Source of the DNA: Shimia_B sp038528385
GTDB lineage: Bacteria; Pseudomonadota; Alphaproteobacteria; Rhodobacterales; Rhodobacteraceae
NCBI GenBank assembly: GCA_038528385.1
Contig: JBCBET010000004.1
Span: 165,354 to 229,353, forward strand
Reading direction: 5' to 3'
Length of the DNA: 64,000 nucleotides
Translations under genes and position numbers: made by a program
Notes under the pieces: generated by a model
Databases searched by the model: none
Seen by the model: only the letters and a program-made list of their open reading frames with translations
Told to the model about the DNA's origin: nothing
Shown: piece after piece, positions 16,281 through 24,974 of the stretch
Numbering within the stretch: position 1 is the stretch's first letter
Layout: each line of letters starts with the position of its first letter

Positions 16281-17587
16281 TCGCGCGTCTGACTGCCCTC
16301 GTCACGCTCTTCGCCCTGCCCGCCTGGGCGGAGGTGGACATCCAGGAGGTGACCTCGCCCGGCGGCATCGACGCCTGGCTGGTGGAGGAAAGCTCCATCC
16401 CCTTCACCGCGCTCGAGCTTCGCTTCGACGGGGGTGCCTCGCTCGACCCCGAGGGGCTGCGCGGGGCCACGAACCTGATGATGGGCATGCTCGAGGAGGG
16501 CTCGGGCGACATGGATGCCCGCGCCTTCGCAGAGGCGCGCGAGACCCTTGCCGCGCGGTTCGATTTCGAGGCCTACGGCGACAGCGTCTCCATCAGCGCC
16601 TCCTTCCTGAGCGAGAACCGGGACGAGGCGGTGGCGCTCCTGCGCCAGGCGCTGACGCAGCCCACCTTCGACGAGGTGGCCGTGGCGCGCGTGAAGCGGC
16701 AGGTGCTCTCTGGCATCCGCTCCGACGCGCTCGACCCCGACGAGATCTCCTCGACGCGCTTTTACGAGATGGCCTTCGGCGATCACCCCTATGGCAGCGA
16801 TCTCGCCGGAACGGAGGAGAGCGTGGCGGCGATCACGCGCGCGGACCTCGAAACCGCCCGCCAGAACGCGCTTGCCCTCGACCGGCTTCATGTGGGCGCT
16901 GTGGGGGACATCACGGCGGAGGAGCTCGGACTCCTCCTCGACGAGCTATTGGGCGATCTGCCCGCCAGCGGCCCCGCGCTGCCGCCCCGCGTGGATTTCA
17001 CGCTCCCCGGGGGCACGACGGTGGTGGACTTCGAAGGCCCGCAGTCCACGGCGCTCTTCGGCCATGTGGGCATCGAGCGGGACGATCCGCGCTACTTCGC
17101 GGCCTTCATCCTGATGGAGATCCTCGGCGGCGGCGGGATCGAGAGCCGGCTCGGCTTCGAGGTCCGCGAGGAGCGGGGACTGACCTACGGCATCTCCGCC
17201 TTCATCGTGCCGCGCGACCTGTCGGAAATGATCCTGGGGCGCGTGCGATCCTCGAACGAGACTATTGCGGAGGCCATAGAGGTGACACGCGACGTCTGGG
17301 AACGAACGGCGACAGAGGGCGTCACGCCCGAGGAACTGGCGCGCACGCAGACCTACCTCACCGGGGCCTACCCGCTCCGTTTCGACGGCAATGGCCGCAT
17401 CGCCAACATCCTGGCCGGGATGCAGCAGGCCGATCTCGGGATCGACTACATCGCCACGCGCAACGCCAATATCGAGGCGGTGACGCTCGAGGAGGTGAAC
17501 CGCGTGGCGCGGGAGATCCTCTTGCCCGATGCGCTCCATTTCGTCGTGGTGGGCGAGCCCGTGGGGCTGTCGACGACCACCAACTAG
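16277..17587 (+). CDS. M16 family peptidase-like partner (zinc motif absent)
   Basis: 436 residues with a signal peptide (1-18, LTALVTLFALPAWA). It has the same two-domain M16 fold as the upstream gene, but the HxxEH site is missing: the equivalent segment reads LRGATNLMMGMLEEG. This is usual for the non-catalytic subunit of bacterial M16 heterodimers, which instead carries the R/Y-type substrate site (here VREERGLTYGISAFIV). The start overlaps the previous stop (ATGA) with GGAGGTG upstream. It is likely a structural partner of the 14940 protease. Confidence 0.9.
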   Translation: MIARLTALVTLFALPAWAEVDIQEVTSPGGIDAWLVEESSIPFTALELRFDGGASLDPEGLRGATNLMMGMLEEGSGDMDARAFAEARETLAARFDFEAYGDSVSISASFLSENRDEAVALLRQALTQPTFDEVAVARVKRQVLSGIRSDALDPDEISSTRFYEMAFGDHPYGSDLAGTEESVAAITRADLETARQNALALDRLHVGAVGDITAEELGLLLDELLGDLPASGPALPPRVDFTLPGGTTVVDFEGPQSTALFGHVGIERDDPRYFAAFILMEILGGGGIESRLGFEVREERGLTYGISAFIVPRDLSEMILGRVRSSNETIAEAIEVTRDVWERTATEGVTPEELARTQTYLTGAYPLRFDGNGRIANILAGMQQADLGIDYIATRNANIEAVTLEEVNRVAREILLPDALHFVVVGEPVGLSTTTN

Positions 17588-17627
17588 CCCGTTCCGAATC
17601 TGCGCTGGCCATGCTACCCCTTGGGTC

Positions 17628-19427
17628 ATGGCCAGCCCGGACCCCAAGATAAGCGCCCCTGTCATCCGGCAGCTCGACGAGGCCGCCATCAATCGCATCG
17701 CCGCCGGCGAGGTGGTGGAGCGGCCCGCGAGCGCTGTGAAGGAGCTCGTGGAGAACGCCATCGACGCGGGCGCGCGCCGGATCGACGTGGCCTACGAGGC
17801 GGGCGGCAAGACCCTGATCCGCGTGACCGACGATGGCTGCGGCATCCCCGCCGCCGACCTGCCGCTGGCGCTGGCGCGGCACGCCACCTCGAAGATCGAC
17901 GGCTCAGACCTCCTCGACATCCACACCTTCGGTTTCCGGGGCGAGGCGTTGCCCTCGCTGGGCGCCGTCGGGCGGCTCTCCGTCATCTCCCGCGCGGGGG
18001 CGGAGGCCGCGCGGCTCGACGTGACCGGCGGGGAGATGGCCCCGGTGGCGCCCGCCGCCCTCGGCCGGGGGACGGTGGTGGAACTGCGCGATCTCTTCTT
18101 CGCCACGCCCGCGCGGCTCAAATTCCTGCGCTCGGACCGGGCGGAAGCGCAGTCCATCGCCGATGTCGTGAAGCGGCTCGCCATGGCTGAACCCTTCGTT
18201 GGCTTCGCGCTGCGCGACCTCGGCACGGGGCGCGAGGTGTTCCGGGCGGAGGCCGCGACCGGCGCGCCGGTGGAGGCGTTGCGCGCCCGGCTCACGCAGA
18301 TCCTCGGGCGGGAGTTCACGGAAAACGCCGTGCCGGTGGAGGCGGAGAAGGAGGGAGTGCACCTGACGGGCTTCGCGGCGCTTCCCACCTATTCGCGCGG
18401 CGCGGCGGTGGCGCAGTTCTTCTTCGTCAATGGACGGCCCGTGCGGGACAAGCTCCTGCTCGGCGCGTTGCGCGGGGCTTACGCGGATTTTCTGAGCCGG
18501 GACCGGCATCCGGCGGTGGCGCTCTTCGTGGACTGCCCGCCCGCGCGGGTCGATGTGAACGTGCACCCGGCGAAGTCGGAGGTGCGCTTCCGCGAGCCCG
18601 CCGCGGTGCGGAGCCTCGTGGTGAACGGCCTGCGCGAGGCGCTCGCCGGGGCGGGGCATCGCGCGTCGACCACCGTGGCCGCGGAGACGCTGGAGGCCCT
18701 GCGGCCCGAAGCGCCGCAGGCGATTGTCTACCAGATGGATTTCGCCTCCCGACCGGCCCGTCCCATGCCGCCGCAGAGCCACGCGCCGCAGGGCTTCGGC
18801 GAGGCGCCCGCGGCGCGGGTGGAGCCTGAGCCCGCGGTGCCGGGGGATCATCCGCTGGGGGCTGCGCGGGCGCATCTCCACGAAAATTACATCGTCGCGC
18901 AGACGGCGGACGGGATGATCCTCGTCGATGCGCACGCGGCCCATGAACGGCTCGTCTACGAGGAGCTGAAGGCCGGGACGGCCGCGCGGGGCGTGGCCTC
19001 CCAGGCGCTCCTCATCCCTGAAATCGTTGAGCTTTCCGAGGGCGACGCAGCGGCGATCCTCGAGCAGGCGGAGGCGCTTGCAGCGCTCGGGCTTGTGATC
19101 GAAGCCTTCGGGCCCGGCTCCGTCGCGGTGCGGGAGGTGCCCGCGATCCTCGGGGCGTGTGACGCGCGCGCGCTCTTTCTCGACGTGGTCGACGAGCTCA
19201 CCGATGGCGGCACGAGCCGGGTCGTCTCGGAGCGGATCGAGGCGGTGCTGTCGCGCGTGGCCTGCCACGGCTCGGTGCGCACAGGGCGGCGGATGCAGGC
19301 CGACGAGATGAACGCGCTCCTGCGCCGGATGGAGGCCACGCCCCATTCCGGGCAGTGCAACCACGGGCGGCCCACCTACGTGGAGCTGAAGATGGCCGAT
19401 ATCGAGCGGCTCTTCGGGCGCTCATGA
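17628..19427 (+). CDS. mutL: DNA mismatch repair protein MutL
   Basis: 599 residues. The N-terminal GHKL ATPase shows NRIAAGEVVERPASAVKELV, DDGCGI, GFRGEALPSL and TPARLKFLRSD. The linker is Pro/Ala-rich (about 360-430). The C-terminal domain carries the endonuclease motif DAHAAHERLVYEE, plus ACHGSVRTG and CNHGRPTYVEL, which bind metal. MutL here is therefore predicted to nick DNA itself, as in bacteria lacking MutH. ATG 17628 is the family-like start; a longer in-frame extension overlaps the previous gene. rmuC overlaps the 3' end by four bases. Confidence 0.97.
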   Translation: MASPDPKISAPVIRQLDEAAINRIAAGEVVERPASAVKELVENAIDAGARRIDVAYEAGGKTLIRVTDDGCGIPAADLPLALARHATSKIDGSDLLDIHTFGFRGEALPSLGAVGRLSVISRAGAEAARLDVTGGEMAPVAPAALGRGTVVELRDLFFATPARLKFLRSDRAEAQSIADVVKRLAMAEPFVGFALRDLGTGREVFRAEAATGAPVEALRARLTQILGREFTENAVPVEAEKEGVHLTGFAALPTYSRGAAVAQFFFVNGRPVRDKLLLGALRGAYADFLSRDRHPAVALFVDCPPARVDVNVHPAKSEVRFREPAAVRSLVVNGLREALAGAGHRASTTVAAETLEALRPEAPQAIVYQMDFASRPARPMPPQSHAPQGFGEAPAARVEPEPAVPGDHPLGAARAHLHENYIVAQTADGMILVDAHAAHERLVYEELKAGTAARGVASQALLIPEIVELSEGDAAAILEQAEALAALGLVIEAFGPGSVAVREVPAILGACDARALFLDVVDELTDGGTSRVVSERIEAVLSRVACHGSVRTGRRMQADEMNALLRRMEATPHSGQCNHGRPTYVELKMADIERLFGRS

Positions 19428-20518
19428 CGCTGGCGGACGTCTCGCTGGATGACCCGCGCGTGCTGGGCGCAGCGGGTCTCATCCTGCTGATATGCATCGT
19501 TTTTCTGTCCATGCGCGGCGTCGCCCGGCGGGTCGAACAGCTCGCAGTCGGCCAGCAGCAGCTCGCCGGCGGGCTCACCCATGTGAGCGACGCGCAGGCG
19601 GCCTCCCAGGCGCAGATGATGGGGCTCATGGAGCAGCGGCTCGCCTTCGTCTCCGAAAAGATGAACGAAAACTTAACGACCAGTGCGAAGGCCACTGCCG
19701 CCTCGCTCGGCGCGCTTCAGCAGCGCTTGCAGGCCATCGACAAGGCGCAGGACAATATCACGAAGCTCTCCGGCGACGTCCTAAGCTTGCAGGATATCCT
19801 TTCCAACAAGCAAACGCGGGGCGCGTTCGGGGAAATCCAGCTCACCGACATCGTGTCGAAAGCGCTGCCGGCGGACAGCTACAGCCTCCAGGCGACGCTC
19901 TCGAACGGGAAGCGGGCGGATTGCCTGATCCATCTGCCGAACCCGCCGGGGCCCATCGTCGTCGACGCGAAGTTCCCGCTGGAGGGCTATGAGCGGCTGA
20001 GGAACGCCGCGACGGACGGGGAGGTGCAGGCGGCGGCGCGGCAGCTCAAAACGGACGTGAAGGCCCATATCCGCGCGATTTCGGAGAAGTACATCCTAGA
20101 GGGGGAGACTGCGGACGGCGCGCTTATGTTCCTGCCGTCGGAGGCCATCTACGCGGAATTGCACGCGAATTTCCCCGAGCTCGTGCGCGCGGGGTTTGCC
20201 GCAAGGGTGTGGATCGTGTCGCCCACGACCTGCATGGCCACGCTCAACACCATGCGCGCGATCCTGAAGGATGCGCGGATGCGGGAGCAGGCGGGCGCGA
20301 TCCGGCGGGAGCTCGCGCTGCTCCACGGCGATGTCGAACGGCTCACCACGCGGGTGGGGAACCTCGACCGGCACTTCGCCATGGCGAACAAGGACTTGGC
20401 GGAGATCAAGATCAGCGCGGAGAAGGCGGGGACGCGGGCGCGGCGGCTCGACGCCTTCGATTTCGAGGAGCTCGAGGCCGAGGACGCGGCCCCGCCGCCC
20501 CGCATCGTGCGGCGTTAA
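19424..20518 (+). CDS. rmuC: DNA recombination protein RmuC
   Basis: 364 residues. It has an N-terminal membrane anchor (about 14-30, LGAAGLILLICIVFLSMRG), a coiled-coil-like segment (35-115), and the RmuC domain with TRGAFGEIQLTDIV, DAKFPLEGYERL, ADGALMFLPSEAIYAEL and WIVSPTTCMATLNTMRAIL. The family limits DNA inversions at short repeats and resembles PD-(D/E)XK nucleases. ATG 19424 lies in the mutL stop (ATGA), indicating translational coupling of two DNA-stability genes. Activity is inferred from family. Confidence 0.95.
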   Translation: MTLADVSLDDPRVLGAAGLILLICIVFLSMRGVARRVEQLAVGQQQLAGGLTHVSDAQAASQAQMMGLMEQRLAFVSEKMNENLTTSAKATAASLGALQQRLQAIDKAQDNITKLSGDVLSLQDILSNKQTRGAFGEIQLTDIVSKALPADSYSLQATLSNGKRADCLIHLPNPPGPIVVDAKFPLEGYERLRNAATDGEVQAAARQLKTDVKAHIRAISEKYILEGETADGALMFLPSEAIYAELHANFPELVRAGFAARVWIVSPTTCMATLNTMRAILKDARMREQAGAIRRELALLHGDVERLTTRVGNLDRHFAMANKDLAEIKISAEKAGTRARRLDAFDFEELEAEDAAPPPRIVRR

Positions 20519-20652
20519 CGATCCGCCGAAGACCCCGGTGGGCCAAGGCACATCCCGTACACACCCTGTACACAGGCCGTACATACGCGCGTGGGCCGCG
20601 AGGGCGTTAATCCGACCGGCCATGCGCCGGAGCGGGGTTACCTTCCAGAAAG

Positions 20653-20680
20653 AAAAAGCCCCTGCCGCTGGGGCAGGGGC
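20653..20680 (-). terminator. Terminator of the YceI gene
   Basis: Inverted repeat GCCCCTGCC (20658-20666) and GGCAGGGGC (20672-20680), loop of five bases. On the minus strand it is followed by TTTTTC. It lies 34 bases after the YceI stop codon. It may also stop rmuC transcripts. Confidence 0.85.
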
Positions 20681-20714
20681 GTTCGCAACTCGGCATGGTT
20701 CGCAGGCCGGCGCG

Positions 20715-21299
20715 TCAGGTGCTGCCGTCGCCGGCGTTGAACATGAGGCGCACGCTCACCGGCACGGCGCGGTCGATGCTCTGGAGCCCCGCGATCTCCA
20801 TGAGGGTGTCGATGCCTGCGTCGATGCCGAGCTCCTCGGTGGAGACATAGGTGATCCCGTCGGAGACGATGAGCACCTGATCCTCGCCCAGCCGCGCGGC
20901 GATGACGGGCAGGTCGACGAAGACCTCCTCGCCGAGGAACATGAGCGTGCCTTCCACGGTGCTCGTCATCGTCTCGCCCACGCCGAGGGCCTCCATGGCG
21001 CCCATGTCGACCTCGGCCATGAGTTCGGCGGTGGGCATCATGGAAAAGACATGCTCCTGCATGCGCTCGTTGCGGATGTCGATTCCGGTTTCGACCGTGG
21101 CGAGATCGAGCGTGAGGGCCACCATGCCCGCCTCCGACACCGTGCCCGAGAGGCCCGAGAAGCTGTGGCTTTCGCCGATGACGTCCGATTTGACGGAGCC
21201 GAAGCCGATCTTGGAATTCGCGCCGTCGAGCGTCCACATCTCCGCTTGCGCGGTGGTGGCGGCCAGAAGCGTGGCGGCGATGAGAAAGTGTCTGAACAT
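20715..21299 (-). CDS. YceI family periplasmic lipid-binding protein
   Basis: 194 residues with a signal peptide (1-19, IAATLLAATTAQA). The mature protein begins WTLDGANSKIGFGSVKSD, the YceI hallmark, and keeps the lipocalin-like pattern of alternating hydrophobic strands. The family binds polyisoprenoid lipids; exact ligand and role are unknown. ATG 21299 has GGGAGG upstream. It sits just downstream of chrR on the same strand but has a terminator between (21367-21393), so it probably has its own promoter. Its position beside the RpoE-ChrR locus hints at an envelope-stress role, which is inference. Confidence 0.9.
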   Translation of the reverse strand: MFRHFLIAATLLAATTAQAEMWTLDGANSKIGFGSVKSDVIGESHSFSGLSGTVSEAGMVALTLDLATVETGIDIRNERMQEHVFSMMPTAELMAEVDMGAMEALGVGETMTSTVEGTLMFLGEEVFVDLPVIAARLGEDQVLIVSDGITYVSTEELGIDAGIDTLMEIAGLQSIDRAVPVSVRLMFNAGDGST

Positions 21300-21366
21300 G
21301 TCATCCTCCCTGTGATGTTCCTGACGTAGCGTCAAGTGGCGCGCAGGCGAGGTCGCGTCCCCAAAT

Positions 21367-21393
21367 GCAAAACGCCGCCCCGGGGGGCGGCGT
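21367..21393 (-). terminator. Terminator of rpoE-chrR transcript
   Basis: Perfect 10-bp inverted repeat ACGCCGCCCC (21372-21381) and GGGGCGGCGT (21384-21393). On the minus strand it is followed by TTTGCATTTGG. It lies 25 bases after the chrR stop. Confidence 0.8.
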
Positions 21394-21417
21394 GTCACGA
21401 TGGGTCTCTGGCGGGGT

Positions 21418-22080
21418 CTAGATGCGCATGAGGCGCTGAGCGACCCGCGGGATGAGGCGATTGAAGCGGAGCGGCGCATCGGTGGCCGAGAGGCAGATGC
21501 AATCCTCCCCGATATCGGCCACGGGCGTGTGCTCCAGCTCCTCGTTGGCGACCTCCACGTCGCCGCGGGCGAAGCGGCCGTCGTCGTCGATGAAGGCACC
21601 CTGGAGGACGAGCGTGAGCTCGGTCCCGTGGTGGCCATGGTCGGGGACTTCCATGCCTGCGGGGATGTAGAGGAGGCGCACGCTGGCGTCCTTGGTGGTG
21701 GGCAGGACGGCCTGCTTGACCCCGCCGCCCACGCGCCGCCATTTCACGGCGTCAGCGTCGCCGCCCACATAATCCTGCAGCGGCTTCGGGAAGACCCCGC
21801 GGGAGGCGCGCATGGTCTTGATCGGGTCCTTGGCGCGGCGGCTGATGAGCTTCAGCGTCGCGTCGAGCGACCCTTCGGACATCTCCGCGGCGTCGGCCCC
21901 GTCGAGCCCGTCGAGCACGGCGCCGCCCACGGCCTCGAATTCGTAGAGCCGGGCGCGGCATTCGTCGCAAAGCGAAATATGTGTCGCCACCACGAGGTTG
22001 AACGCCTCAGGCAGCGTGCCTGCGGCATACCCCATCAGAAGCTGATCGGTGAGGTGATGTTTGATCTTTTGCTCACTCAT
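21418..22080 (-). CDS. chrR: ChrR-type zinc anti-sigma factor with cupin domain
   Basis: 220-residue partner of the adjacent ECF sigma factor. The N-terminal anti-sigma domain has the zinc motif His 34-x3-Cys 38-x2-Cys 41 plus His 8/9. The C-terminal cupin domain keeps the metal set His 148, His 150, Glu 154 and His 184. The spacing matches that known for Rhodobacter ChrR, where the N-terminal domain holds RpoE inactive and the cupin domain is needed for release by singlet oxygen. It starts 44 bases after rpoE on the same strand. Assignment is strong. Confidence 0.95.
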   Translation of the reverse strand: MSEQKIKHHLTDQLLMGYAAGTLPEAFNLVVATHISLCDECRARLYEFEAVGGAVLDGLDGADAAEMSEGSLDATLKLISRRAKDPIKTMRASRGVFPKPLQDYVGGDADAVKWRRVGGGVKQAVLPTTKDASVRLLYIPAGMEVPDHGHHGTELTLVLQGAFIDDDGRFARGDVEVANEELEHTPVADIGEDCICLSATDAPLRFNRLIPRVAQRLMRI

Positions 22081-22124
22081 CTTGCGGTCCCATCGTATCG
22101 CGTCCCCCGACGCGCCTCTCTCTC

Positions 22125-22676
22125 TTACTTCATCGCGTGGCGCAGTCTTTCGAGGGCCAGGCGGATGCGGGATTTGATCGTGCCCAGGGGCAGCCCTGTC
22201 TCCTCAGCGATCTCGCTGTGGCTCAGGTCCCCGAAATAGGCGCGCTCGATCAGCACCCTTTGTTTCTCCGGCAGCTCGGACATCGCCCGAGCCAGTTGTG
22301 AACTTTCCTGTTGCAGGGCCAGCGCGTCCTCTTGGTCCGGTTCGGCCTCGGGCCCCCAGGGGAGGTCCTCTGGTTCCGGCCGGCGCTGTTTCCGAAGGGC
22401 GTCAATCGAGCGGTTGCGCGCGATTGTAAAGATCCACGTTGCCGCGGAGGCGCGGGCGGGATCGAACATGTGTGCCTTCGTCCACAGGGTGGCCATCACC
22501 TCCTGCGTCGTCTCTTCCGCGAGCGCCGCGTTGGCGCCCGATTTCATCAGGAACGCCTTCACCCGGGGGGCGAAGTGCTGGAACAGGGTCGCGAAAGCGC
22601 CTTGGTCCTGATGCAGACGGATGGCCTCGATTTCGGCCACCCACGGGGCTGCGCTCACGCGCTCCTGTACGTTCAC
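22125..22676 (-). CDS. rpoE: RpoE-type ECF sigma factor (ChrR-controlled)
   Basis: 183-residue group IV sigma factor. Region 2 includes AFATLFQHFAPRVKAFLMKSG, EETTQEVMATLWTKA and TWIFTIARNRSIDALRK; region 4 includes LPEKQRVLIERAYFGDLSHS and GLPLGTIKSRIRLALERLR. With chrR it forms the sigma/anti-sigma switch known in Rhodobacter for singlet-oxygen stress. The GTG at 22676 with AAAGGA upstream is preferred. An ATG at 22793 falls at or before the predicted transcription start of the RpoE-type promoter (22798-22827) and would add 39 unrelated residues. Confidence 0.93.
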   Translation of the reverse strand: MNVQERVSAAPWVAEIEAIRLHQDQGAFATLFQHFAPRVKAFLMKSGANAALAEETTQEVMATLWTKAHMFDPARASAATWIFTIARNRSIDALRKQRRPEPEDLPWGPEAEPDQEDALALQQESSQLARAMSELPEKQRVLIERAYFGDLSHSEIAEETGLPLGTIKSRIRLALERLRHAMK

Positions 22677-22797
22677 GTCCGGGTCCTTTTGGGCCAAAGT
22701 GTCAGGCCTAGTTGTCAGCTTAGCGACAACACCATAGGACACATCCCTGTCGGATGCACGTGTTTCCTGAGCCAGGCGTGCGGACGTTAACATGTCT

Positions 22798-22827
22798 GGT
22801 ATACGCGGCCGTCCCCCGGTTGGATCA
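22798..22827 (-). promoter_or_regulatory. Candidate RpoE autoregulated promoter of rpoE-chrR
   Basis: On the minus strand TGATCC (22827-22822), exactly 18 bases, then TATACC (22803-22798). TGATCC is the -35 element established for Rhodobacter RpoE promoters with a spacer of about 18. Transcription would start near 22791 and leave a leader of about 115 bases before the GTG of rpoE. Confidence 0.65.
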
Positions 22828-22852
22828 GCCCGGACAAAAGAATTTCTGAAAC

Positions 22853-22880
22853 TCATCCACAGGTGGAAGACGTGCGTACC
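22853..22880 (+). promoter_or_regulatory. Candidate RpoE promoter of the FAD oxidoreductase operon
   Basis: TCATCC (22853-22858), 18 bases, then TACC (22877-22880) on the plus strand. It differs from the RpoE -35 element by one base and has the same spacing as the divergent promoter 26 bases away. The first gene starts 35 bases downstream. Confidence 0.5.
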
Positions 22881-22914
22881 AAGGCGAACAAACTCGGGGA
22901 AAGAGGGCAGGTGT

Positions 22915-24201
22915 ATGCCATTTGAAATAGGGGCCGGCGGTCCCAAGCGTGTTGCTGTCATCGGTGGCGGAATTTCGGGGCTGAGCGCGGCGCACATGCT
23001 GTCGGGCGCCAATGCCGTGGTCCTTTACGAAGCTGAAGGACGCCTGGGCGGCCATGCGCGGACGGTGTTTGCGGGCGAAAACGAGCAGCCGGTGGATACG
23101 GGATTTCTCGTCTTCAACTACGCCACCTACCCCCATCTGACCGCGCTCTTCCACGAACTCGCCGTGCCGGTGGCGGTCTCGGACATGAGCTTTGGCTGTT
23201 CCATCGGCGATGGCTGGATGGAGTACGGGATCCTCGCGCGTTCCGCGATCTTCGCGCAGAAGCGCAATCTCCTGCGCCCGCAATTCTACAAGATGCTCGC
23301 CGACATGATCCGCTTCGGCAAGGAGGCCGACCGCATCGTCGACGACGAGATGACGGTGGGCGAACTCATCGAGGTCATGGGCCTCGGCGACTGGTTCCGC
23401 GACTATTACCTCCTGCCCATGTCCGGCGCGATCTGGTCCACGCCCACGACGAAGATCACCGATTTCCCGGCGCGGGCGATGGTGAACTTCTTCGTCAATC
23501 ACGGGCTCATGAAGGACAACGAGCAGCACGATTGGTACACGGTCGATGGTGGCTCCATCCAGTATGTCCGCCGGCTCCAGGCCGCGCTGGAAAAGCGGGG
23601 CGCGGACCTGCGGCTGGGCGCGCCCATCGACGGCGTGCGCCGCCTGCAAGCCGGGGTCGAGGTCAAGGCCAAGGGCGGGGAGTGGGAGCTCTTCGACGAG
23701 GTGGTCTTCGCCACGCATTCCGACGATACACTGCGGCTCCTCTCCGATGCCACGCCCCAGGAGCGCGCCGCGCTTGGCGCGGTGGCCTACCAGCCCAACC
23801 ACGCCGTCATGCATTCAGATCCGGCCGTGATGGCCAAGCGCAAGGCCGTGTGGTCCGCGTGGAACTACACCGAGAGCGCCGAGAGCGACGTGATCGACCT
23901 CACCTATTGGATCAACCGGCTCCAGAACATTCCCGGGCCCACGGAGTACTTCGTGACGCTCAATTCGCAGAAGGCGATCCGGGAGGAGCTGATCCACGAC
24001 ACCTACACCTTCCGTCACCCGGTCTTCGACACTGCCGCGCTCCAGGCGCAGGACGCCGTGCGCCGCTTCAACGGCGCCAACAACACGTGGTTTTGCGGCG
24101 CCTGGATGAAAAACGGCTTCCACGAGGACGGCATTTCGAGCGCCGTGGACGTGGTCGAGGCCATCGAGGCGCAGGCGGCCATGGGGGTCGCCGCGCAGTG
24201 A
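22915..24201 (+). CDS. NAD(P)/FAD-binding amine-oxidase-like oxidoreductase (RpoE-linked)
   Basis: 428 residues. The FAD-binding motif VAVIGGGISGLSAAHML is at about 13-29, EAEGRLGGHARTV follows, and the C-terminal FAD contact is in WFCGAWMKNGFHEDGISSAV. It belongs to the flavoprotein family of the gene divergent from rpoE in Rhodobacter sphaeroides, part of the RpoE regulon and of singlet-oxygen and membrane fatty-acid chemistry. Whether this one desaturates or oxidises lipid chains is inference. ATG 22915 is used; an ATG at 22792 would lie upstream of the candidate promoter. The next gene overlaps by GTGA. Confidence 0.85.
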   Translation: MPFEIGAGGPKRVAVIGGGISGLSAAHMLSGANAVVLYEAEGRLGGHARTVFAGENEQPVDTGFLVFNYATYPHLTALFHELAVPVAVSDMSFGCSIGDGWMEYGILARSAIFAQKRNLLRPQFYKMLADMIRFGKEADRIVDDEMTVGELIEVMGLGDWFRDYYLLPMSGAIWSTPTTKITDFPARAMVNFFVNHGLMKDNEQHDWYTVDGGSIQYVRRLQAALEKRGADLRLGAPIDGVRRLQAGVEVKAKGGEWELFDEVVFATHSDDTLRLLSDATPQERAALGAVAYQPNHAVMHSDPAVMAKRKAVWSAWNYTESAESDVIDLTYWINRLQNIPGPTEYFVTLNSQKAIREELIHDTYTFRHPVFDTAALQAQDAVRRFNGANNTWFCGAWMKNGFHEDGISSAVDVVEAIEAQAAMGVAAQ

Positions 24202-24974
24202 GCGCGCGCATCGAGCATATCGAGGGCCAGACCTATCACGGCCGCCGCGGCGAGACGAAGAACGCGTTCCGCTACTCCATCGACTACGTGCTCAGCGAGG
24301 CCGAAAACCCGGTGCGCGCGCCGCTCCTCTTCGGGCGCAACCGCGCCGGGGTCGCCTCGCTCCATGACAGCGACCATGGTGGGCCGCCGCGGGCGGGACG
24401 CGGGGCCGCCTGGGTGCGCGAGGTGCTGCGCGCCCATGACCTGCCGCAGCCCGCGCGGATCGCGCTCCTGGCGCAGCCGCGGTTCTGGGGGCACGTGTTC
24501 AACCCGGTGGCGTTCTGGCTCTGCTATGACGTCGAGAACGCGCTGACCATCGTCATCGCGGAGGTGACGAACACCTTTGGCGACCGGCATTCCTATCTCT
24601 GCCACACCGAGGACCTGCGCCCGCTCACCCGCGAGGTGGAGGTGCGCGCGACAAAGGTCATGCATGTCTCGCCCTTCATGCCCGTGGAAGGCGGCTATCG
24701 CTTCCGCTTCGACATCACGGGGGAGGCCATCGGCGTCTGGATCGACTACCGGCAGGGCAACGAAGACGAGAAAAGCGGAGGCGGGCTTGTCGCCACGCTC
24801 ACCGGCGCGAGGCGCCCGATGACGACAGGGAGCCTCTTGCGCGTGGCGCTGCGCCGCCCCCTCGGCTCGCGCCGGGTGCTCGCGCTCATCCACTGGCAGG
24901 CGCTCAGGCTCTGGTGGAAAGGGGTGCGCTACCGCCCGCAGCCCGCCGCGCCCTCGGAGGAGGTCTCCCGGTGA
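24198..24974 (+). CDS. DUF1365 domain-containing protein
   Basis: 258 residues covering a whole DUF1365 domain: EHIEGQTYHGRRGETKNAFRY at the N-terminus, QPRFWGHVFNPVAFWLCYD, VTNTFGDRHSYLC and KVMHVSPFMPVEGGYRF. The activity is unknown; the family is nearly always beside the flavoprotein of the previous gene, which suggests a shared lipid-related pathway. The GTG start (24198) sits inside the previous stop, and the following gene starts in this one's stop, so the operon is translationally coupled. Confidence 0.87.
   Translation: MSARIEHIEGQTYHGRRGETKNAFRYSIDYVLSEAENPVRAPLLFGRNRAGVASLHDSDHGGPPRAGRGAAWVREVLRAHDLPQPARIALLAQPRFWGHVFNPVAFWLCYDVENALTIVIAEVTNTFGDRHSYLCHTEDLRPLTREVEVRATKVMHVSPFMPVEGGYRFRFDITGEAIGVWIDYRQGNEDEKSGGGLVATLTGARRPMTTGSLLRVALRRPLGSRRVLALIHWQALRLWWKGVRYRPQPAAPSEEVSR

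Noticed and set aside
20552..20590. GTACA repeated three times after rmuC
   Set aside because: Short and irregular; could be chance. No binding protein or structure is suggested.
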